A stretch of 64,000 bases of DNA from Triatoma infestans (GCA_011037195.1 JAAEAF010006636.1:1-64000); one strand, 5' to 3'; positions 33,519 to 45,360 are shown, counted from the first letter of the stretch. A program made the numbers and translations. Notes: generated by a model from the sequence alone, not told the origin.

Positions 33519-34811
33519 CGAGGGTGGTTTGAAAAGTTCTCGGAATCACCGCTAGATGTCAGTGCTAGAGCAACGAGGTTCCCGCGCAATAATCACTGAT
33601 TCTTTGTGGGTAAACACGTGGCGCGTCAGTTCTCTTGCTGCAGGAGAGTGGTAGTGACGACTCTTTGTTGTTGTTCCCGCGTAGTGATTTTTGACAATGG
33701 ATAAAACTGAGATTCGAGCAGTGATTAAGTACTTTGTAAAGAAAGGTATGAAAGCAAAGGAAATTCATGCGGACTTTCAGAACACACTGGGGGACTCTGC
33801 TCCTTCATATTCAACTGTTGCCTAGTGGACCAGCGAGTTTAAATTTGGTCGGGAGAGCTTAGATGATGATCCGCGTATTGGACGGGCAAAAAGTGCTACG
33901 ACCCCAGAATTTATCGCAAAAGTGCATAAAATGGTCATGGAGGATCGTCGTCTGAAAGTGCGAGAGATTGCTGAAGCTATAGGGATGTCATCTGAACGGG
34001 TATATCACATTTTAACCGAAGAATTAGGAATGAAAAAATTATCGGCAAGATGGGTGCCGCGGCTCTTGACATTGGACCATAAACGCACCAGATTGGAAAT
34101 GTCCGAACAAAGTCTGGCCCGTTTTCAGCGCAACCAACAAGATTTTTTGCGCCGGTTTGTGACTACAGATGAAACTTGGGTCCACTACTATACCCCAGAG
34201 ACAAAACAGCAGTCAAAGCAGTGGAAACATGCTGAGTCACCACCACCAAAGAAAGCAAAGGCAGTACGTTCGGCCGGAAAGGTCATGGCCTCAGTTTTCT
34301 GGGATGCAAAAGGCATTCTGCTGATAGATTATCTTCCTACTGGCCAAACAATTACGGGGCAATACTATGCAAACCTCCTAGACCAACTACAGGAAAAGAT
34401 ACGCGAAAAAAGGCCTGGTTTGGCAAGGAAGAAAGTCATCTTTCATCAGGACAACGCCCGCCCGCACACAAGTGTTATGCCATGGCAAAACTTCATGAAC
34501 TGAGGTACGAATTGTTGCCACATCCACCTTATTCACCTGATTTGGCACCATCAGACTTTCATCTCTTCCCCAAGCTGAAAATTTTCCTCGGTGGACGGAG
34601 ATTTCCTACAACGGAAGAACTGACAGCCGAATTGGAGAGGTACTTTGTAGGCCTGGAGAAATCTCATTTTCGAGATGGGATAAAGGCATTGGAACATTGC
34701 TGGACCAAATGCATTAGTCTACAGGGAGACTATGTTGAAAAATAAAAGCAGTTCCACCGAGGTAAGACACTTCTTTCTAGTACATTCCGAGAACTTTTCA
34801 AACCACCCTCG
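33519..34811 (+). mobile_element. mariner-family transposon, full length (1293 bp)
   Basis: Terminal inverted repeats of about 28 bp begin CGAGGGTGGTTTGAAAAG and differ at only one base over the outer 26. TA flanks both sides (33517-33518 and 34812-34813). Encodes an almost intact transposase. It inserted into a reversed family A copy. Confidence 0.95.
33697..34745 (+). pseudogene. mariner transposase, one stop and one frameshift
   Basis: Starts at ATG 33697 with MDKTEIRAVIKYFVKKG. The DNA-binding half has two helix-turn-helix regions (SYSTVA-WTSEFKFGR, then VREIAEAIGMSSERVYHIL) and the linker WVPRLLT. The catalytic DD34D triad is visible: TTDETWVHYYTP, VIFHQDNARPHTS, and YSPDLAPSDFHLFP. It ends in GDYVEK. 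Lesions are an in-frame TAG at about 33823, one base away from the Lys codon expected before WTSEF, and a one-base loss near 34480 just after the second catalytic Asp. Total length of about 348 codons is normal for the family. It is therefore a young copy, inactive itself; a source copy probably exists elsewhere in the genome. Confidence 0.93.
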
Positions 34812-34813
34812 TA

Positions 34814-36106
34814 TATTTATTTCTAATTAATATTATTTAGGTGATAGAATCATATAATAAAATAAGATAGCACTTTAGAGGTAAACATAATCACGCAACT
34901 ATACCAAAAACCACCTTAAATGACTTTATCAGAGGAAAGGTTTATTTTAGAATGTTGATTCCTGAGGGAGTGCCCACTATTTCGGCGCTCTAGTTCATTA
35001 AATTTTCAATTGAAGCTAATCCTACTTTGATCAATATGGAAAGGATTGAAAAACCTTAAATTTCAGCTTAGAAAATCACAAAATTTGCCATTAGATAGAT
35101 TTTAGGCTTCTTATTCTCCCTCCAATATCCTACTTCTCTGATTTATCACCTATGCTGCTTAATATTCCGATTCGTTCTTGACGGAAGATTCAAAATGTAG
35201 AGGAATTTGAAAAATTCATTAAAGACATTTATCAAATGTTTAATTTTTTCTTGTTTTTTTTTTTTTCATAAATTATAAATATGGAATAAACATTTTTTTT
35301 TTAAATATGAAGAAATGTAGAGTAAATAATAATGATCAAACATAAACAGTCAAACAAAGATATACTGCATAGTATTGGATTCGATTTCTGGTTTTGGCTT
35401 TAGATTTTATTTGTTGCAATAATATGTGAGTACTGTTTAGTAAAGAATGTTAGCTTTCCGCCTCCGTCCACGACACCTGATCGGTAGTGGGATGTGAGTC
35501 ACGCCTGGTCATTACATTACTAATGGATCAAACTAAAACACGCAAACCAAACTAATAGTCACATTTAAAAAAAGGTCAAGAAATAACTATCAATAAATTG
35601 ATTAAAATAATTTTTATTTTTTATGGTTTATCTAAATCTATTAGACAGATATAGCTAAATGGATAGGCAAGAGAGTATATCCTGTGGGGTAGACCGATTA
35701 GTGAGCGGACCTGCCCCTCCTGTAATCAATAGGTAGAGCAGTGGTGTTTATGAGAGCAGGATTCTGTGGGGTCTCTCCCGGAGACCATGTACTCATCAAC
35801 TTTACCTGGGCATCCTAGTCCATTAAATATACATCGGCAAGTGGGCCCAATGGGAGAAGTTAGCTCATCTGGCTCTCATGTGTTCTGTTGCCAAACGTCC
35901 TCCTCTTCCTCCTGTCCACTTGCACCTCCATTGGCTCTATTCCACCATTGCGTCTCCCTTCATCTACTATACAAACACAAAACATTCATAGTTTTTAAAC
36001 ACAAATATTACTTGACCTAAAAACATACAAACCAATGCAAAAAAAGTATATTAATTTCAAGGAATAAGTTGATTATTATTTACTTTTTCGTATTATTATA
36101 AGAGAA
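34814..36106. other. interior of the large inverted repeat, no gene seen
   Basis: Family A debris to about 34920. 35450-35520 (CGTCCACGACACCT, GGTAGTGGGATGTGAGTCAC) matches the 3' part of the SINE at 43585. 35640-35960 is GC-richer with a spurious 84-codon frame and may be SINE debris. Confidence 0.45.
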
Positions 36107-36890
36107 TGTATTACAATCGTATTCAGTTTTCAAAATTTGACCGGAAACTGAGATCTCCTAAATTAGAAAAGAATTATTTCTTGAATGCTCTGTATGTGTG
36201 CATATGTAAAATGTATCTCACAAAGGGCATTTTTAGGCGCTAATTCTTCCGGTTCTTTATATCTGGAATAAGATACGCCTAATTTCATTCAATTTTTTTC
36301 TTCGAGATTTCCTTTCCTATCTTTTCATTTCTTATATGATCTTGAGATCAAATACCAAGTACACTTCTTTGCATTTCTTTGTTGGTTAGTACAATGTTTC
36401 TTTGTTAAATCCAACGTTGAGTTCGGTAGCTGGAAGAAGAGACGTGACTTATTATACTTTTTTATGTATGAACAGAATTCTATCAATTACCGCTCTTTAT
36501 TATCTAACTATTCTTTTTTATGTTTTCTTAGATAGATTGACATTGTGTTAACACAGTTTTGAATGATTTTCTTGAAACTTCGTATACTAAATATACATAT
36601 AGACATTTAATTGTCGGATTGAGATTGCGTCTATAGTTTGTTATAAACCGGCGTTTCCCTCATATTTTGCAACAGGCTTCTTCAGAACTTGATTGCTAAA
36701 TCAACACCGGTAAGAAACAAGGAGGGAAATTGTAAAAAAGGCGCACGGAACCAACTTTTTCCTTCTTCTTGCACGTATTTGGCTGTGTAGATAGTAGGCG
36801 GAGCTTAATTTTCCCTCTCAGTCTTGTGATTGGCCGTTGGGTGACGAGGTTTAAGTTAGCCCTGCTCTCTGTCTTGTAGCTAAAGTTGCA
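36107..36890 (-). repeat. right arm of the large inverted repeat (about 784 bp)
   Basis: Reverse copy of 32276-33041. The hammerhead-like motif lies at about 36650-36690 on the minus strand. Length differences come from small indels. The two arms share insert-free ends, so they may be terminal repeats of one element or two inverted copies of one repeat. Confidence 0.85.
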
Positions 36891-37779
36891 GCTTTGTTTT
36901 GCTCTAGAAAATCTTCTTCTTTTTCTCTCTGAGCAGGGGCAGCCATGTTCTGCTCAGACGGAATCATTATCTCTATACAGTTTTCCTCATTCTAAATATT
37001 TAACGTTTCTTACGCACCTTCGTGATAATTGTCAAAATTTATAGCAAGATTCTGAAAAGTTGTAGATTCTGAAATTATAGACTTTTACATTTTGTTTTGT
37101 TACAGTAGAATTGAATAAAATTTATTTTTATAATCGGGGCTGGGCAGAGTGAGTGTTTGTACATAGAACATAATAGATTTACGAATCAAATAATCTATCT
37201 AATATCATATAAATTTGGGAATAATACAGCCAATAATAATTCTCTAGGTGTCTAATATAAGTAGGCATATACTTGTTGAAAGAATTAGTGTTTTATCAGA
37301 TAATTGATACTACGACTTGAATTGAATACTATTGTTTAGTGTTTTAAACATTTATCTTCAGTTTTTTTTGCTTCGATGTTCACACCTATTCATTGAGCTT
37401 GACTGCCTATATCTCATTCAAGAATGGTTTTATTCAAATAACAAAGCATCGATTGATTTTTCATGAACTATACAAAAATAATATATATATCCCTCGCCAT
37501 AGACGACAACTTTATTGAGTGACAAGTTACCAAATTAGCAAAGAATGTATTTGTATGGAAGCCCGCTGAACAAAAGAAAGATCTGATTGGAAACATGCAG
37601 TACTGTGTTTAATAAAATTATGATTGTCAAATTTCTTCGAATTATAATTATAAGAAGGAAGTAACCGTATTTTGTACTTCCTTTCCGTATTCTTTTGAGC
37701 TCCATGAATGTGACTATATTATAGTCCGTCCATCGGGTACCGCAATGTCTAAAACAGCAAAACTTCAATTCAGAGAGAA
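36891..37779. other. no gene seen
   Basis: AT-rich. A minus-strand 77-codon frame at 37535-37768 has no recognisable features. Confidence 0.45.
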
Positions 37780-39880
37780 ATTTTCTTCTTCGAAAAAACT
37801 TTCAATTAAAAGTAATTGAGCTTCATGTGCGTTGATAGTATGGAAATTCGTTGGTGATACTTCGGGGAGAAAATAGCGAAAAACTGAAGAAAAAAAATAA
37901 AATATCACTTTAATGCAATGTAAGTTCTTCTACTTGTATAACATTAATATATATATAAGAAACTTTGTGAGAATTCCAAATTTGAAGGAAACTGTATAAC
38001 CGGAAGTGCGATATTTTACCGATTAGTTTGTCGTGATTTCAGAATTTCCTCTCGCAAACGATTATAACGATTTCCATCAAAATTTAGTGGACTAACTGCA
38101 CAGACATAAAACCTACCACTTTTATTTCTAACATTTCTCTGAGAAAAATAGTTCTAAGGAATCTGAAACGTTAAAATTCAAAAAGTGTTTGTTCAATATT
38201 ATTGACGCTCTTTATAATGTAATCCATACTTCTACCACCTACCTGTTTGGTTAGGTTGATCCTTGTGCTCCCACCTTTCTGTTAAGAGGATTAAGAGGAA
38301 ATTGTGTGAGATTTCCACAGTAGGTTATTTTTTACTTTCTCTTACTCCTTGAAAACAGGAAGTATTGTAATCGTGTCAAATTTTCTATATCGAGTTTTCA
38401 CCGGGGAACTATCCGTTTTGAGGTCCCCTGAGTCCAAAAAGTGGTTTATAGCAAATGGTCTGTGTGTGTGTGTGAACAGCTTAGCTCAAAAACGAATAAC
38501 CGCAGAAAGTTGAAACTTGATATTCCGTTTAAGTATCACTATGGGACCTGATTATACGTTATCTGTCAAAATTCCTCAACCGGAAGTAGCACTTTACTAG
38601 TTTTTTTTTTTTTTACTTTTATACGTTTTTCTCAAAAACGGCTCCGACGATTTTCTTTAAACTAGGTATATCAACTGCACATACAACGAGCTACAACTTT
38701 TATTTGAAACATTTCTCTGGGAAAATTCATTTAAGGGCAGTTATACGGGAATGGGGTGGGGTTAGGTTTCCATCTAAAGTGGTATTTCAATTTATTAGAC
38801 AATTCTGTCATCTAAATAATGTTAATAGAATTGAATATGTGTTGATGAAATTCCGAGTTTGAAAAAATCGGATAACCGGAAGTGCGTTTACTTTACACTT
38901 TACTAAAATTTTTTTTTTTTTTTCACTTTTTCGCATTTTCTCCACAAAATGGTCCGACGATTTCTTGGAAACTTGATATATACAAACTAAACAAACAAAG
39001 ATCTACAACTTTTATATAAAACATTTCTCTGGGAAAATTCATTTAAGAGCACTTTTATGGGTGGGGTGGGGGTTACGTCTTTCTCTTAAATGCTATATAA
39101 TTGATTATACAATTCTATTATCCAAAGAAAATTAATTAGAAATAAATAGATGGCCAAAATTCCGAGTTTCAAGAAAATTAGTAAACTGGAAGTGCGCTTT
39201 TACTGGACAGTTTTTTTTTTTTCAGTTTTCCACGAATTTCATTAAATTTGGTTCAACACAAACTATAAAATTTGTCAATTATAATTTTGAGAACTGGAGT
39301 AAGAAGAAAGTTGTGTTGTGAGTGTTTCACACCAGATTTTTTTTATTTTTGGTTTAGAAATTATCCTTGTATCCGGTCAAATACTTGAAATGATTCTTTT
39401 ACTGAATTTTTTTTCCATTCAGTTCTTGGCAGTTTTCTCGAACTCACACACACACACACACAAATATAAGCGCTTATCACTTTTATTAGAAATATTTCTC
39501 AGGGAAAATTTTTTTTTGTGAAGATTTGGGGGGGGGGGGGACTGCTACGTTTAAGTGCTACTTAATTGCATTGTATAATACGTATACTATATCCATTAAA
39601 AAGTTCCATTGAATAACTTTCTAGCCTTCAAAAATATGGGTCACTTGAAAGTTTTTAAAATTTTCTAGAACAGGGCTTCTAAACATAAATAAATTAATTT
39701 TTTTTCTTTTTTTTTGAAGATTGATTTTTAGGAGGAGGGATGTTTTGGAGGGGGTAGCTATAAGTTAGGCTTTACTTTAAACTGCCATTTGTAAATTTAC
39801 CCAGGACGTACGTACGTACTTATGTACATACCAAAAAACACACACACAGAGCCTCTCTGAAAACTCGTCTCATATTCTAA
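37780..39880 (+). repeat. family A: diverged piece, full copy, diverged piece
   Basis: A diverged copy at about 37800-38300 is followed by the best full copy: TTTTACTTTCTCTTACTCC (38330) to GGAGTAAGAAGAAAGTTG (39296) and CACACCAGATTTTTTTT (about 39340). GGAAGT boxes recur at 38581, 38877 and 39187, about 300 bp apart. Another diverged piece runs to about 39880 with a G12 run near 39530. Confidence 0.8.
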
Positions 39881-39889
39881 CTTTAATTT

Positions 39890-40850
39890 TAACCCGGGGA
39901 TTCCTAGAAATTGCTCGCAGCACTACGAGGATTTCCCAATGGACCAAGGCGTTATATCCAATTTTAAGGCTTATTACTTGCGGCGAACATTTAAGCAGAT
40001 GTTTGAAAAAACAGACGGGGAAGAGAAGCAATCAATAAGAGAATTTTGGAAAAACTACAATATCATGAATGCTGTAGCAAATATAAACCTTTCTTGGAAT
40101 GAGATAACAGAAAGATCTTTGAAAGGAGTATGGAAGAACATTTGGCCAGATTTAAGTAAGAGCGAAGACATTGGACACTCTGTCGATATGGATGAAATAG
40201 TGGAATTAGCGAAACAAACCGGTTTAGGAGGTAAATGTGGAAGACGTCGAAGAAATAGTTCAAGAAAAAGCAGCTAGTCTTTCTAATGATGAGCTCAAGG
40301 AATTAACTGAGCAAGAAGAAAACAAAAATATTGAGAGTAGTGATTTCGAAGAAGAGCAAAAAGAACTTTCGATGGCGTTTGTAAAAAGGAGTTTGACCAC
40401 TATAACTGAAATTATGGACCAATTTGTTGAAAATGATCCAAATTTTGACAGGAGTTCAAAAGCAAGACGGTGTGTTATAGATGCTTTATCCACTTATCAA
40501 CAACTTCTAACAGAACGCAAAAGGAAAACGCAAACTACATTAGATGCCTTCTTGACAAAAAGGCAGAAAATTGGAAACACAGAATAGACTGAATGATCTG
40601 ACTGACTTACAATTTTATTGTTTTTATAAGTATATTCGTTTATATTGTTTTTAATTTTTGTAAGAAATAAATGTTTGGTTTTATTTTTATTAAAAAAAAA
40701 CATAATTATTAAATTTTATACCTAACCAATTTTCTATCCATCTTCCCCTAACCCCATTATTTACATGTTAAGATAGCCTCGTTTAGCGCTGTTTCGCAGT
40801 ACGCTCTACTTTGATGGAACGAATCCTACGCGTTAAGCGGGGTCTTACTG
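39890..40850 (+). mobile_element. pogo/Tigger transposon, 5'-truncated remnant
   Basis: The right terminal sequence is well kept: the minus strand from 40850 reads CAGTAAGACCCCGCTTAACG, with TA just outside at 40851-40852, as for pogo/Tigger elements that start CAGT and insert in TA. The left end and most of the transposase are missing. Confidence 0.85.
39939..40587 (+). pseudogene. Tigger (pogo-like) transposase, C-terminal part
   Basis: Begins at MDQGVISNFKAYYLR, the conserved block at the end of the DDE integrase core in Tigger transposases, then FWKNYNIMNAVANI, SWNEIT, LKGVWKNIWP and, after a frame change near 40235, EDVEEIVQEK, LSNDELKELTEQ, FDRSSKARR, YQQLLTERKRKTQTTLDAFL. The order and spacing match the C-terminal third of TIGD1-type proteins. 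The CENP-B-like DNA-binding half and the first catalytic residues are absent, and traces of the preceding residues (near 39915) are frameshifted. It is dead. Confidence 0.9.
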
Positions 40851-40852
40851 TA

Positions 40853-41668
40853 CCTTGAAAATTCAATTTACAAAAATATGGCATCATCGTAAATATTTCC
40901 CAGTAATACAGAGCTATCGTACAGTAAAGTGATGGTAGATGTTAAAGAAAAAAATGGCCGGATAAAATCTATGGATATATAAAGTTTCCAAATTTAATTT
41001 TTTTACAATTTTTATCATATAAAAAATGTAATAAAACCGGTTTATGAATAATTAAAAATATTCCAATTAAGATAAAAATTTCACTTTTTTTATATATTTT
41101 TATTAATGATGTAAAAAAAAATAAAAAAATGAATATATTAAATTTTATAAAAATAATATAATAAAATGGCCATAATATTATAATGAGTAGATGTTTTTTC
41201 TTTAAAAGTGGGTGACACCTGATGCCACAAACATATTAAAAGTCATTATTCTTTTATCTCCACCATCTCAAACATTATTCGTACGTATATCATGAACCTA
41301 CTTCTGCATTGCGTATTTATACAGCATTACATAATATTGCGGATATAGAATTTTTTTTTTTTTTTTGTATTATATAGTCGGATTAGATAAAATAAAACGT
41401 TTTCTTTATTTTCTCGGTAGTTTTTTTAAATTTTATAGTAATTTCATTATGATTATTTCTTTGCCATAATAAATTACATCCCTGCTTTATTAAATATTCC
41501 TCTGCTGCTTATAAAAGAAATGATTGGATGAAATCTGTTTTTTTTTTTTTTTTGTACTCAATGTCATTGTTTAAAAAGTTGTTTTCCTCGAAGAAAAACA
41601 CTGGTTGAAACACTCTACTACTTTCTCTTATTGACAAATTCTTTCAAACTTATAATAATTATTACAAC
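40853..41668. other. very AT-rich spacer, no gene seen
   Basis: Long T runs near 41350 and 41540. Nothing supported. Confidence 0.55.
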
Positions 41669-41679
41669 ATGTTGAGTTG

Positions 41680-42853
41680 ATCCAACGCTTGGCTTGTCTG
41701 GCGGTGACTGGTGCGTTTCGTACTACACCGACCACATCCATGGAGACTTTGTTAGGAATTCCACCTCTCTTTGTGAAGGTGAAAAAACCAGGCAATGAGA
41801 GAGCCTGTCATAGAATTAAACAGGCAGATTTTTGGCAGGGTAAGCGGATATGGTCATTCTACCATTTATCACGAGATGCTTTTAAGGATTCCCATTACAG
41901 GTTTTCCTTCTGATAGGATGTTGAAGACTTTTGTCTTTGGTCATTCCTACAGGGTTAGGGAAGATTGGTTAACCCTGGGTCCGTCTGGGGTGATTCGTGA
42001 GAATTATCTCCGATGCTACACGGACTGTTCCAGGAAGGGATGGTAGGTTTGGGGATGTCGTCTAATTTGAGACGGGAGACTATTTGGTGGTGCCTCTTGG
42101 CGAGTGGGCCACCGTTTTCCAGGCTGACGTTTATGCAATTCTTTGCTGTATTTTGGATGAGAGAGTGCATATCTTCATTGAAGGATATGCTTCTGGTCTG
42201 GGTTTCAGGTCATATGGGAATCTTTGGGAATGAGGAGGTGGGATAGGTTTGCCAAATTAGGCGCCTCTCTCCCTTTCATTGGACCCAAGCCTGCTGTTGG
42301 TGTGTCTTCTGGCACATGTTTGTCAGGCTTCCAGACGTGGATGACCTCGCAGCACTCATCCTAATGGATAAGTGCAGTGGGTTTTCGGCAGTCTAAGATG
42401 TTCATTGGGGGTCCGGATGGAGCTTTGAGTAGCGGGATCCGATGTCTTTCACGGACTTCTCTGAGGCATCTGGTTGGCTTCCTCACTGGGCACTGTGGCT
42501 TAAGGAGACATATCTATTCAATGGGACTCATGCCTGACCCCTTTTGTAGAGTTTGTGAGACGGAGGAGGAAACACCCATGCATCTAATGACGGATTGATT
42601 GGGCTGTGAGGAGATTAGGTTTTAGACCTTCGGCCGGAATAGGATATCGGTAGAGGATCTTAAGCTATATATCCTTTTGTGGTTTTTGGTCCGATTTATT
42701 CGGTCTTGGTGAAACTTAGATGGGTAAAACCTGGGCCTAGACTTTTGTTCCAGACTCAGTAGTTGTTATTCTTTAGGGGTAGCTATATGGGCCCCAGGCT
42801 TTGTATAGCGTAGGGTTTCGCCCTCCCCTTCCTTGAATAATAATAATAATAAT
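41680..42853 (+). pseudogene. I/R1-like non-LTR retrotransposon, 5'-truncated copy 2
   Basis: The flanks ATGTTGAGTTG (41669-41679) and ATGTTCAGTTG (42854-42864) are an 11-bp duplication with one change, and an (AAT)n tail precedes the right flank (about 42836-42853). The + strand starts in the reverse transcriptase C-terminal region (QRLACLAVTGAFRTTP, METLLGIPPL), passes RNase H remains (VWVSGHMGIFGNEEV near 42200, an active-site block) and ends with LRHLVGFLTGHCGLRRH and FCRVCETEEETPMHLM. Many frame breaks. It extends further 5' than copies 1 and 3. Confidence 0.85.
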
Positions 42854-43019
42854 ATGTTCAGTTGTCTTCAATGTTTAATATGAATCTAAACTTAATGGAA
42901 CGACCTTTTTTTTTTTGGATGAAAGCACAATCTCATCCGTCCTCAACACGAATTCATCCTTAAATGAATTTTCTTGAAAAAAAAATTCCAAACAAAAATG
43001 ATACGTCTCTATATCAATA

Positions 43020-43905
43020 TTTAATGAAACACCGTCGTCGGTATTTTTAAGATTCCTCAGAAACCCTTTCAAAATTTGTTTCAAAGTACAAACACAAAAA
43101 AAAAAAAAATTGTTTCTGATTATAAAAAAAAAAGAAATGTAACAGAGAATATAATAAAATATTACTTTTAAAAAACTTCTATATTATTTAGAGTTTAAAT
43201 ATTTTGTACATTCCTCGCAATCCTAATCGATCGATTATTGTTAGTTTATGAAGTACCTTTTTTTTTACCAAATATATACAAGTCAATGATGTATGTGGGA
43301 AATTCGCTCCCATTAGACGTACGTTTGCTACATTAAAAAATATTTTATGTACGTATATATTTTTTTTACTTATCAAGATAAGTATTAATATTAAAGAAAA
43401 AAAAAAAAGAGATAAGATGGTAGCTTTGTGAAATTCCTTCAGACTTAATGTCTACTTCATAGAGAAAATCGCACAGAAAACTGGAAAAACTGTTTAGTAA
43501 ATTTGCACATGCCGGTCAATCGATTTTCTACCAACTTGGAATTGTGGCAAAATATTTGATTCTGATTAATATCATATAGATGATGTTGTGGCGGGTTGGT
43601 GTAGTGGTTATGAGCTTGGACTTATAACTGTGAGGTTACCAGTTCGATTCCCACGTATAAACTGGTAAATTTTTATATTACTTTAAAAATTGTTCATGGT
43701 AAATAGAATGCTTTCGCACCCGTCCACGATACCTAGAATTTGCTGGTTGGACTTTAAAATAAAGAACAGATGATAAAATCATAATAATCAATTAAAATAG
43801 CACATTGAAGGAAAGCGAAATTCCACATCTCCCCTGAAAATCTCTCTTAATTAAATTTTCTAGGAGCAATGTTTCAAATAAAAATTTGTAGCTCTTTCTA
43901 ATACT
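43020..43905 (-). repeat. reversed family A-type segment, paralogous to 48.27-49.75 kb
   Basis: Shares TTGTACATTCCTCGCAATCC, TAATCGATCGATTATTG and TATCAAGATAA blocks with 48265-49400, then reversed family A boxes. Interrupted by the SINE at 43585 and the Harbinger element at 43908, resuming at 45007. Confidence 0.7.
43585..43767 (+). mobile_element. tRNA-derived SINE (second family) with 7-bp duplication
   Basis: AGATGAT flanks it (43578-43584 and 43768-43774). The A box is TTGGTGTAGTGGTTA and the B box AGTTCGATTCCC in tRNA spacing, but no acceptor stem closes. The tail half (GCACCCGTCCACGATACCT) recurs near 35460. The paralogous segment at 49560 lacks the insert, confirming the boundaries. 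Confidence 0.85.
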
Positions 43906-44209
43906 TAAGTAGGCCACTCACTTGTCGATATCGAAGAGGCCGTTGTCGTACGCGCCATGGACTGAAGGCTTATAATCGTCACACACATGTGTGTTGATTA
44001 AACTAACCTACAATAGATATTTATCGAGACAGCTTGTTGTCTGACATGCGTCCTATCTGGCACATAAATTCACCATATACACTCAGTTTTAAAGCAAATT
44101 TCAACCTGAAGTTAAACTTGTCGAAGTAAAAACTGCATGTGTGTACACTGTTTAGTCAGTTAAAAAACGATTCTCAAAACTTTTATCTATTCAGATTTTT
44201 GCCGTTGCG

Positions 44210-44311
44210 ATGTCAGTTAAAAAATATAATCCAGAATTTTTAAGAAAATTTATCGACATATTTTGTAAAAGTTTTTTTATTTTGTATTCAAAACTTTCAA
44301 AATACATTTAA
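44210..44311 (+). pseudogene. MADF-like protein start of the Harbinger element
   Basis: ATG at 44210 opens 33 codons beginning MSVKKYNPEFLRKFIDIF, which resembles the start of a MADF domain (x-N/Y-x-EFL-x-x-FI-x-IY). In Harbinger elements this second protein helps import the transposase and recruit it to the transposon ends. The frame then runs into sequence without match and stops, so it is cut by the internal deletion. Short, so moderate confidence; the position inside a Harbinger element supports it. Confidence 0.6.
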
Positions 44312-44803
44312 ACATATATTTTCCTTACCTTCATGTATTCGTTTTTTAAGACCTTGAAGATAGCTTTGCAGGTTTCTGGAATGATGACTCCTAAAGCTTG
44401 AGGTGAAATAACTGTAGTAAACTTCATGTCTTCTAAGCTTCGTCCAGTTGCTAAAAACCTTAAAGTTGTAATTAATCTCTCTTCGGCACTAATAGCAGTT
44501 CTCATTCTTGTAGCTTGTTTTTTTAATTAATGGATCCACTAACTTTAGTAAAATTTGAAAAGATTCTTCGCTCATGCGCAAATAATTTTTTAAATCTTCA
44601 TTACTCGAAGTTCTAAGTTCCTTTAAAAGTACCATATGTGACAGAGTATTCCTTTTTTGTAACCATTCTTTAACCCAAAAAGCCCTTCTTTTTTTCTGCC
44701 CTGTTTTTATAATTATTAATAATGCGCAAATCTTTTTTCTTGAGAAACGCATAGCTACCTCTGTATACACACACACACACACACACACACACGCAGTTTT
44801 CAA
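44308..44803 (-). pseudogene. Harbinger transposase (HARBI1-like), N-terminal part
   Basis: Reads leftward from about 44760: RRAFWVKEWLQKR, VLLKELRTSSNEDLKNYLRM, SFQILLKLVDPLIKK; then in the next frame RTAISAEERLITTLRFLATG, LEDMKF, then VISPQALGVIIPETCKAIFKVL. The frame change lies in a run of A (44520-44526) and one lost A explains it. This is the N-terminal region of HARBI1-type proteins. The DDE nuclease domain is absent. A GTAAGG directly after NEYMK (44320) resembles a splice donor, so an intron could start here, but no acceptor with downstream coding remains. The (AC)n at 44765-44792 lies upstream and gives a spurious CVCV extension. Confidence 0.85.
44765..44792. repeat. (AC)n microsatellite
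   Basis: About 13 AC units within the Harbinger element. Confidence 0.9.
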
Positions 44804-45006
44804 ATCGAACTGAAAACGTCTAGAAAGAGACCTGCATTTTAATCCTTTTGTGTATGATGGCGGCTTCGATAGTCTATCGACTATTAACTGAGAGAACTCA
44901 GCCCTCAGTTATAAACTGATGTAATGTATGGTAGTTTCATATCATTACCTTCAGTCCTGGCCTGACGACTATGGCCTATCCAAAACCCTCAAGTGAGTGG
45001 CCTGCT

Positions 45007-45360
45007 TTAATTTAAGGAAAATCATTCGAGCAGTTTTAGAGAAAATCTCAAAATAAAAAAAATAAATAAAAAAATCCATTCAGTGAAGTGGTTTTTGGTT
45101 GACCAAAACCTTATTGTCGGATCAACTGGTAGAACGAAATATCAAGTATGAATTTATTCTGAGGGTTTTTCCCTTTTTTGAGTTACGCTGACTGACACAC
45201 AGACAGACCAATTTCTAAATACCACTTTTCTTATCATTTTTTTTGGACTCAGGGGACCTGAAAACGTGTATACATGTTTTGGTGAAAACTTGATATAAAA
45301 AATGTCCACGATTGCAATATTACGAGCAAGCAATTAGAGAAAGTAAAAAAAGAAATCATT
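45007..45360 (-). repeat. reversed family A segment, resumed
   Basis: Continues the copy broken at 43905 (AAGGAAAATCATTCGAGCAG) and ends with the reversed family A start: GGACTCAGGGGACCTGAAAA, GGTGAAAACTTGATAT and TTAGAGAAAGTAAAA. Confidence 0.75.

Larger units (their letters stand above)
43908..45006. mobile_element. PIF/Harbinger transposon, internally deleted (1099 bp)
   Basis: TTA on both sides (43905-43907 and 45007-45009), the expected 3-bp TWA duplication. The terminal inverted repeats share AGGCCACTCACTTG, and a subterminal GGACTGAAGG block also matches. Harbinger elements carry two genes, transposase and a Myb/MADF-type protein. Here the beginnings of both face each other and the middle is missing. 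Confidence 0.92.

Noticed and set aside
43590..43665. Possible tRNA gene with a TAT-type anticodon loop
   Set aside because: The 5' and 3' ends cannot pair, and the unit is a bounded insertion with a 7-bp duplication, hence a SINE.
44489..44803. CVCVCV extension at the start of the Harbinger transposase
   Set aside because: Translation of the (AC)n tract; the family similarity starts only afterwards.
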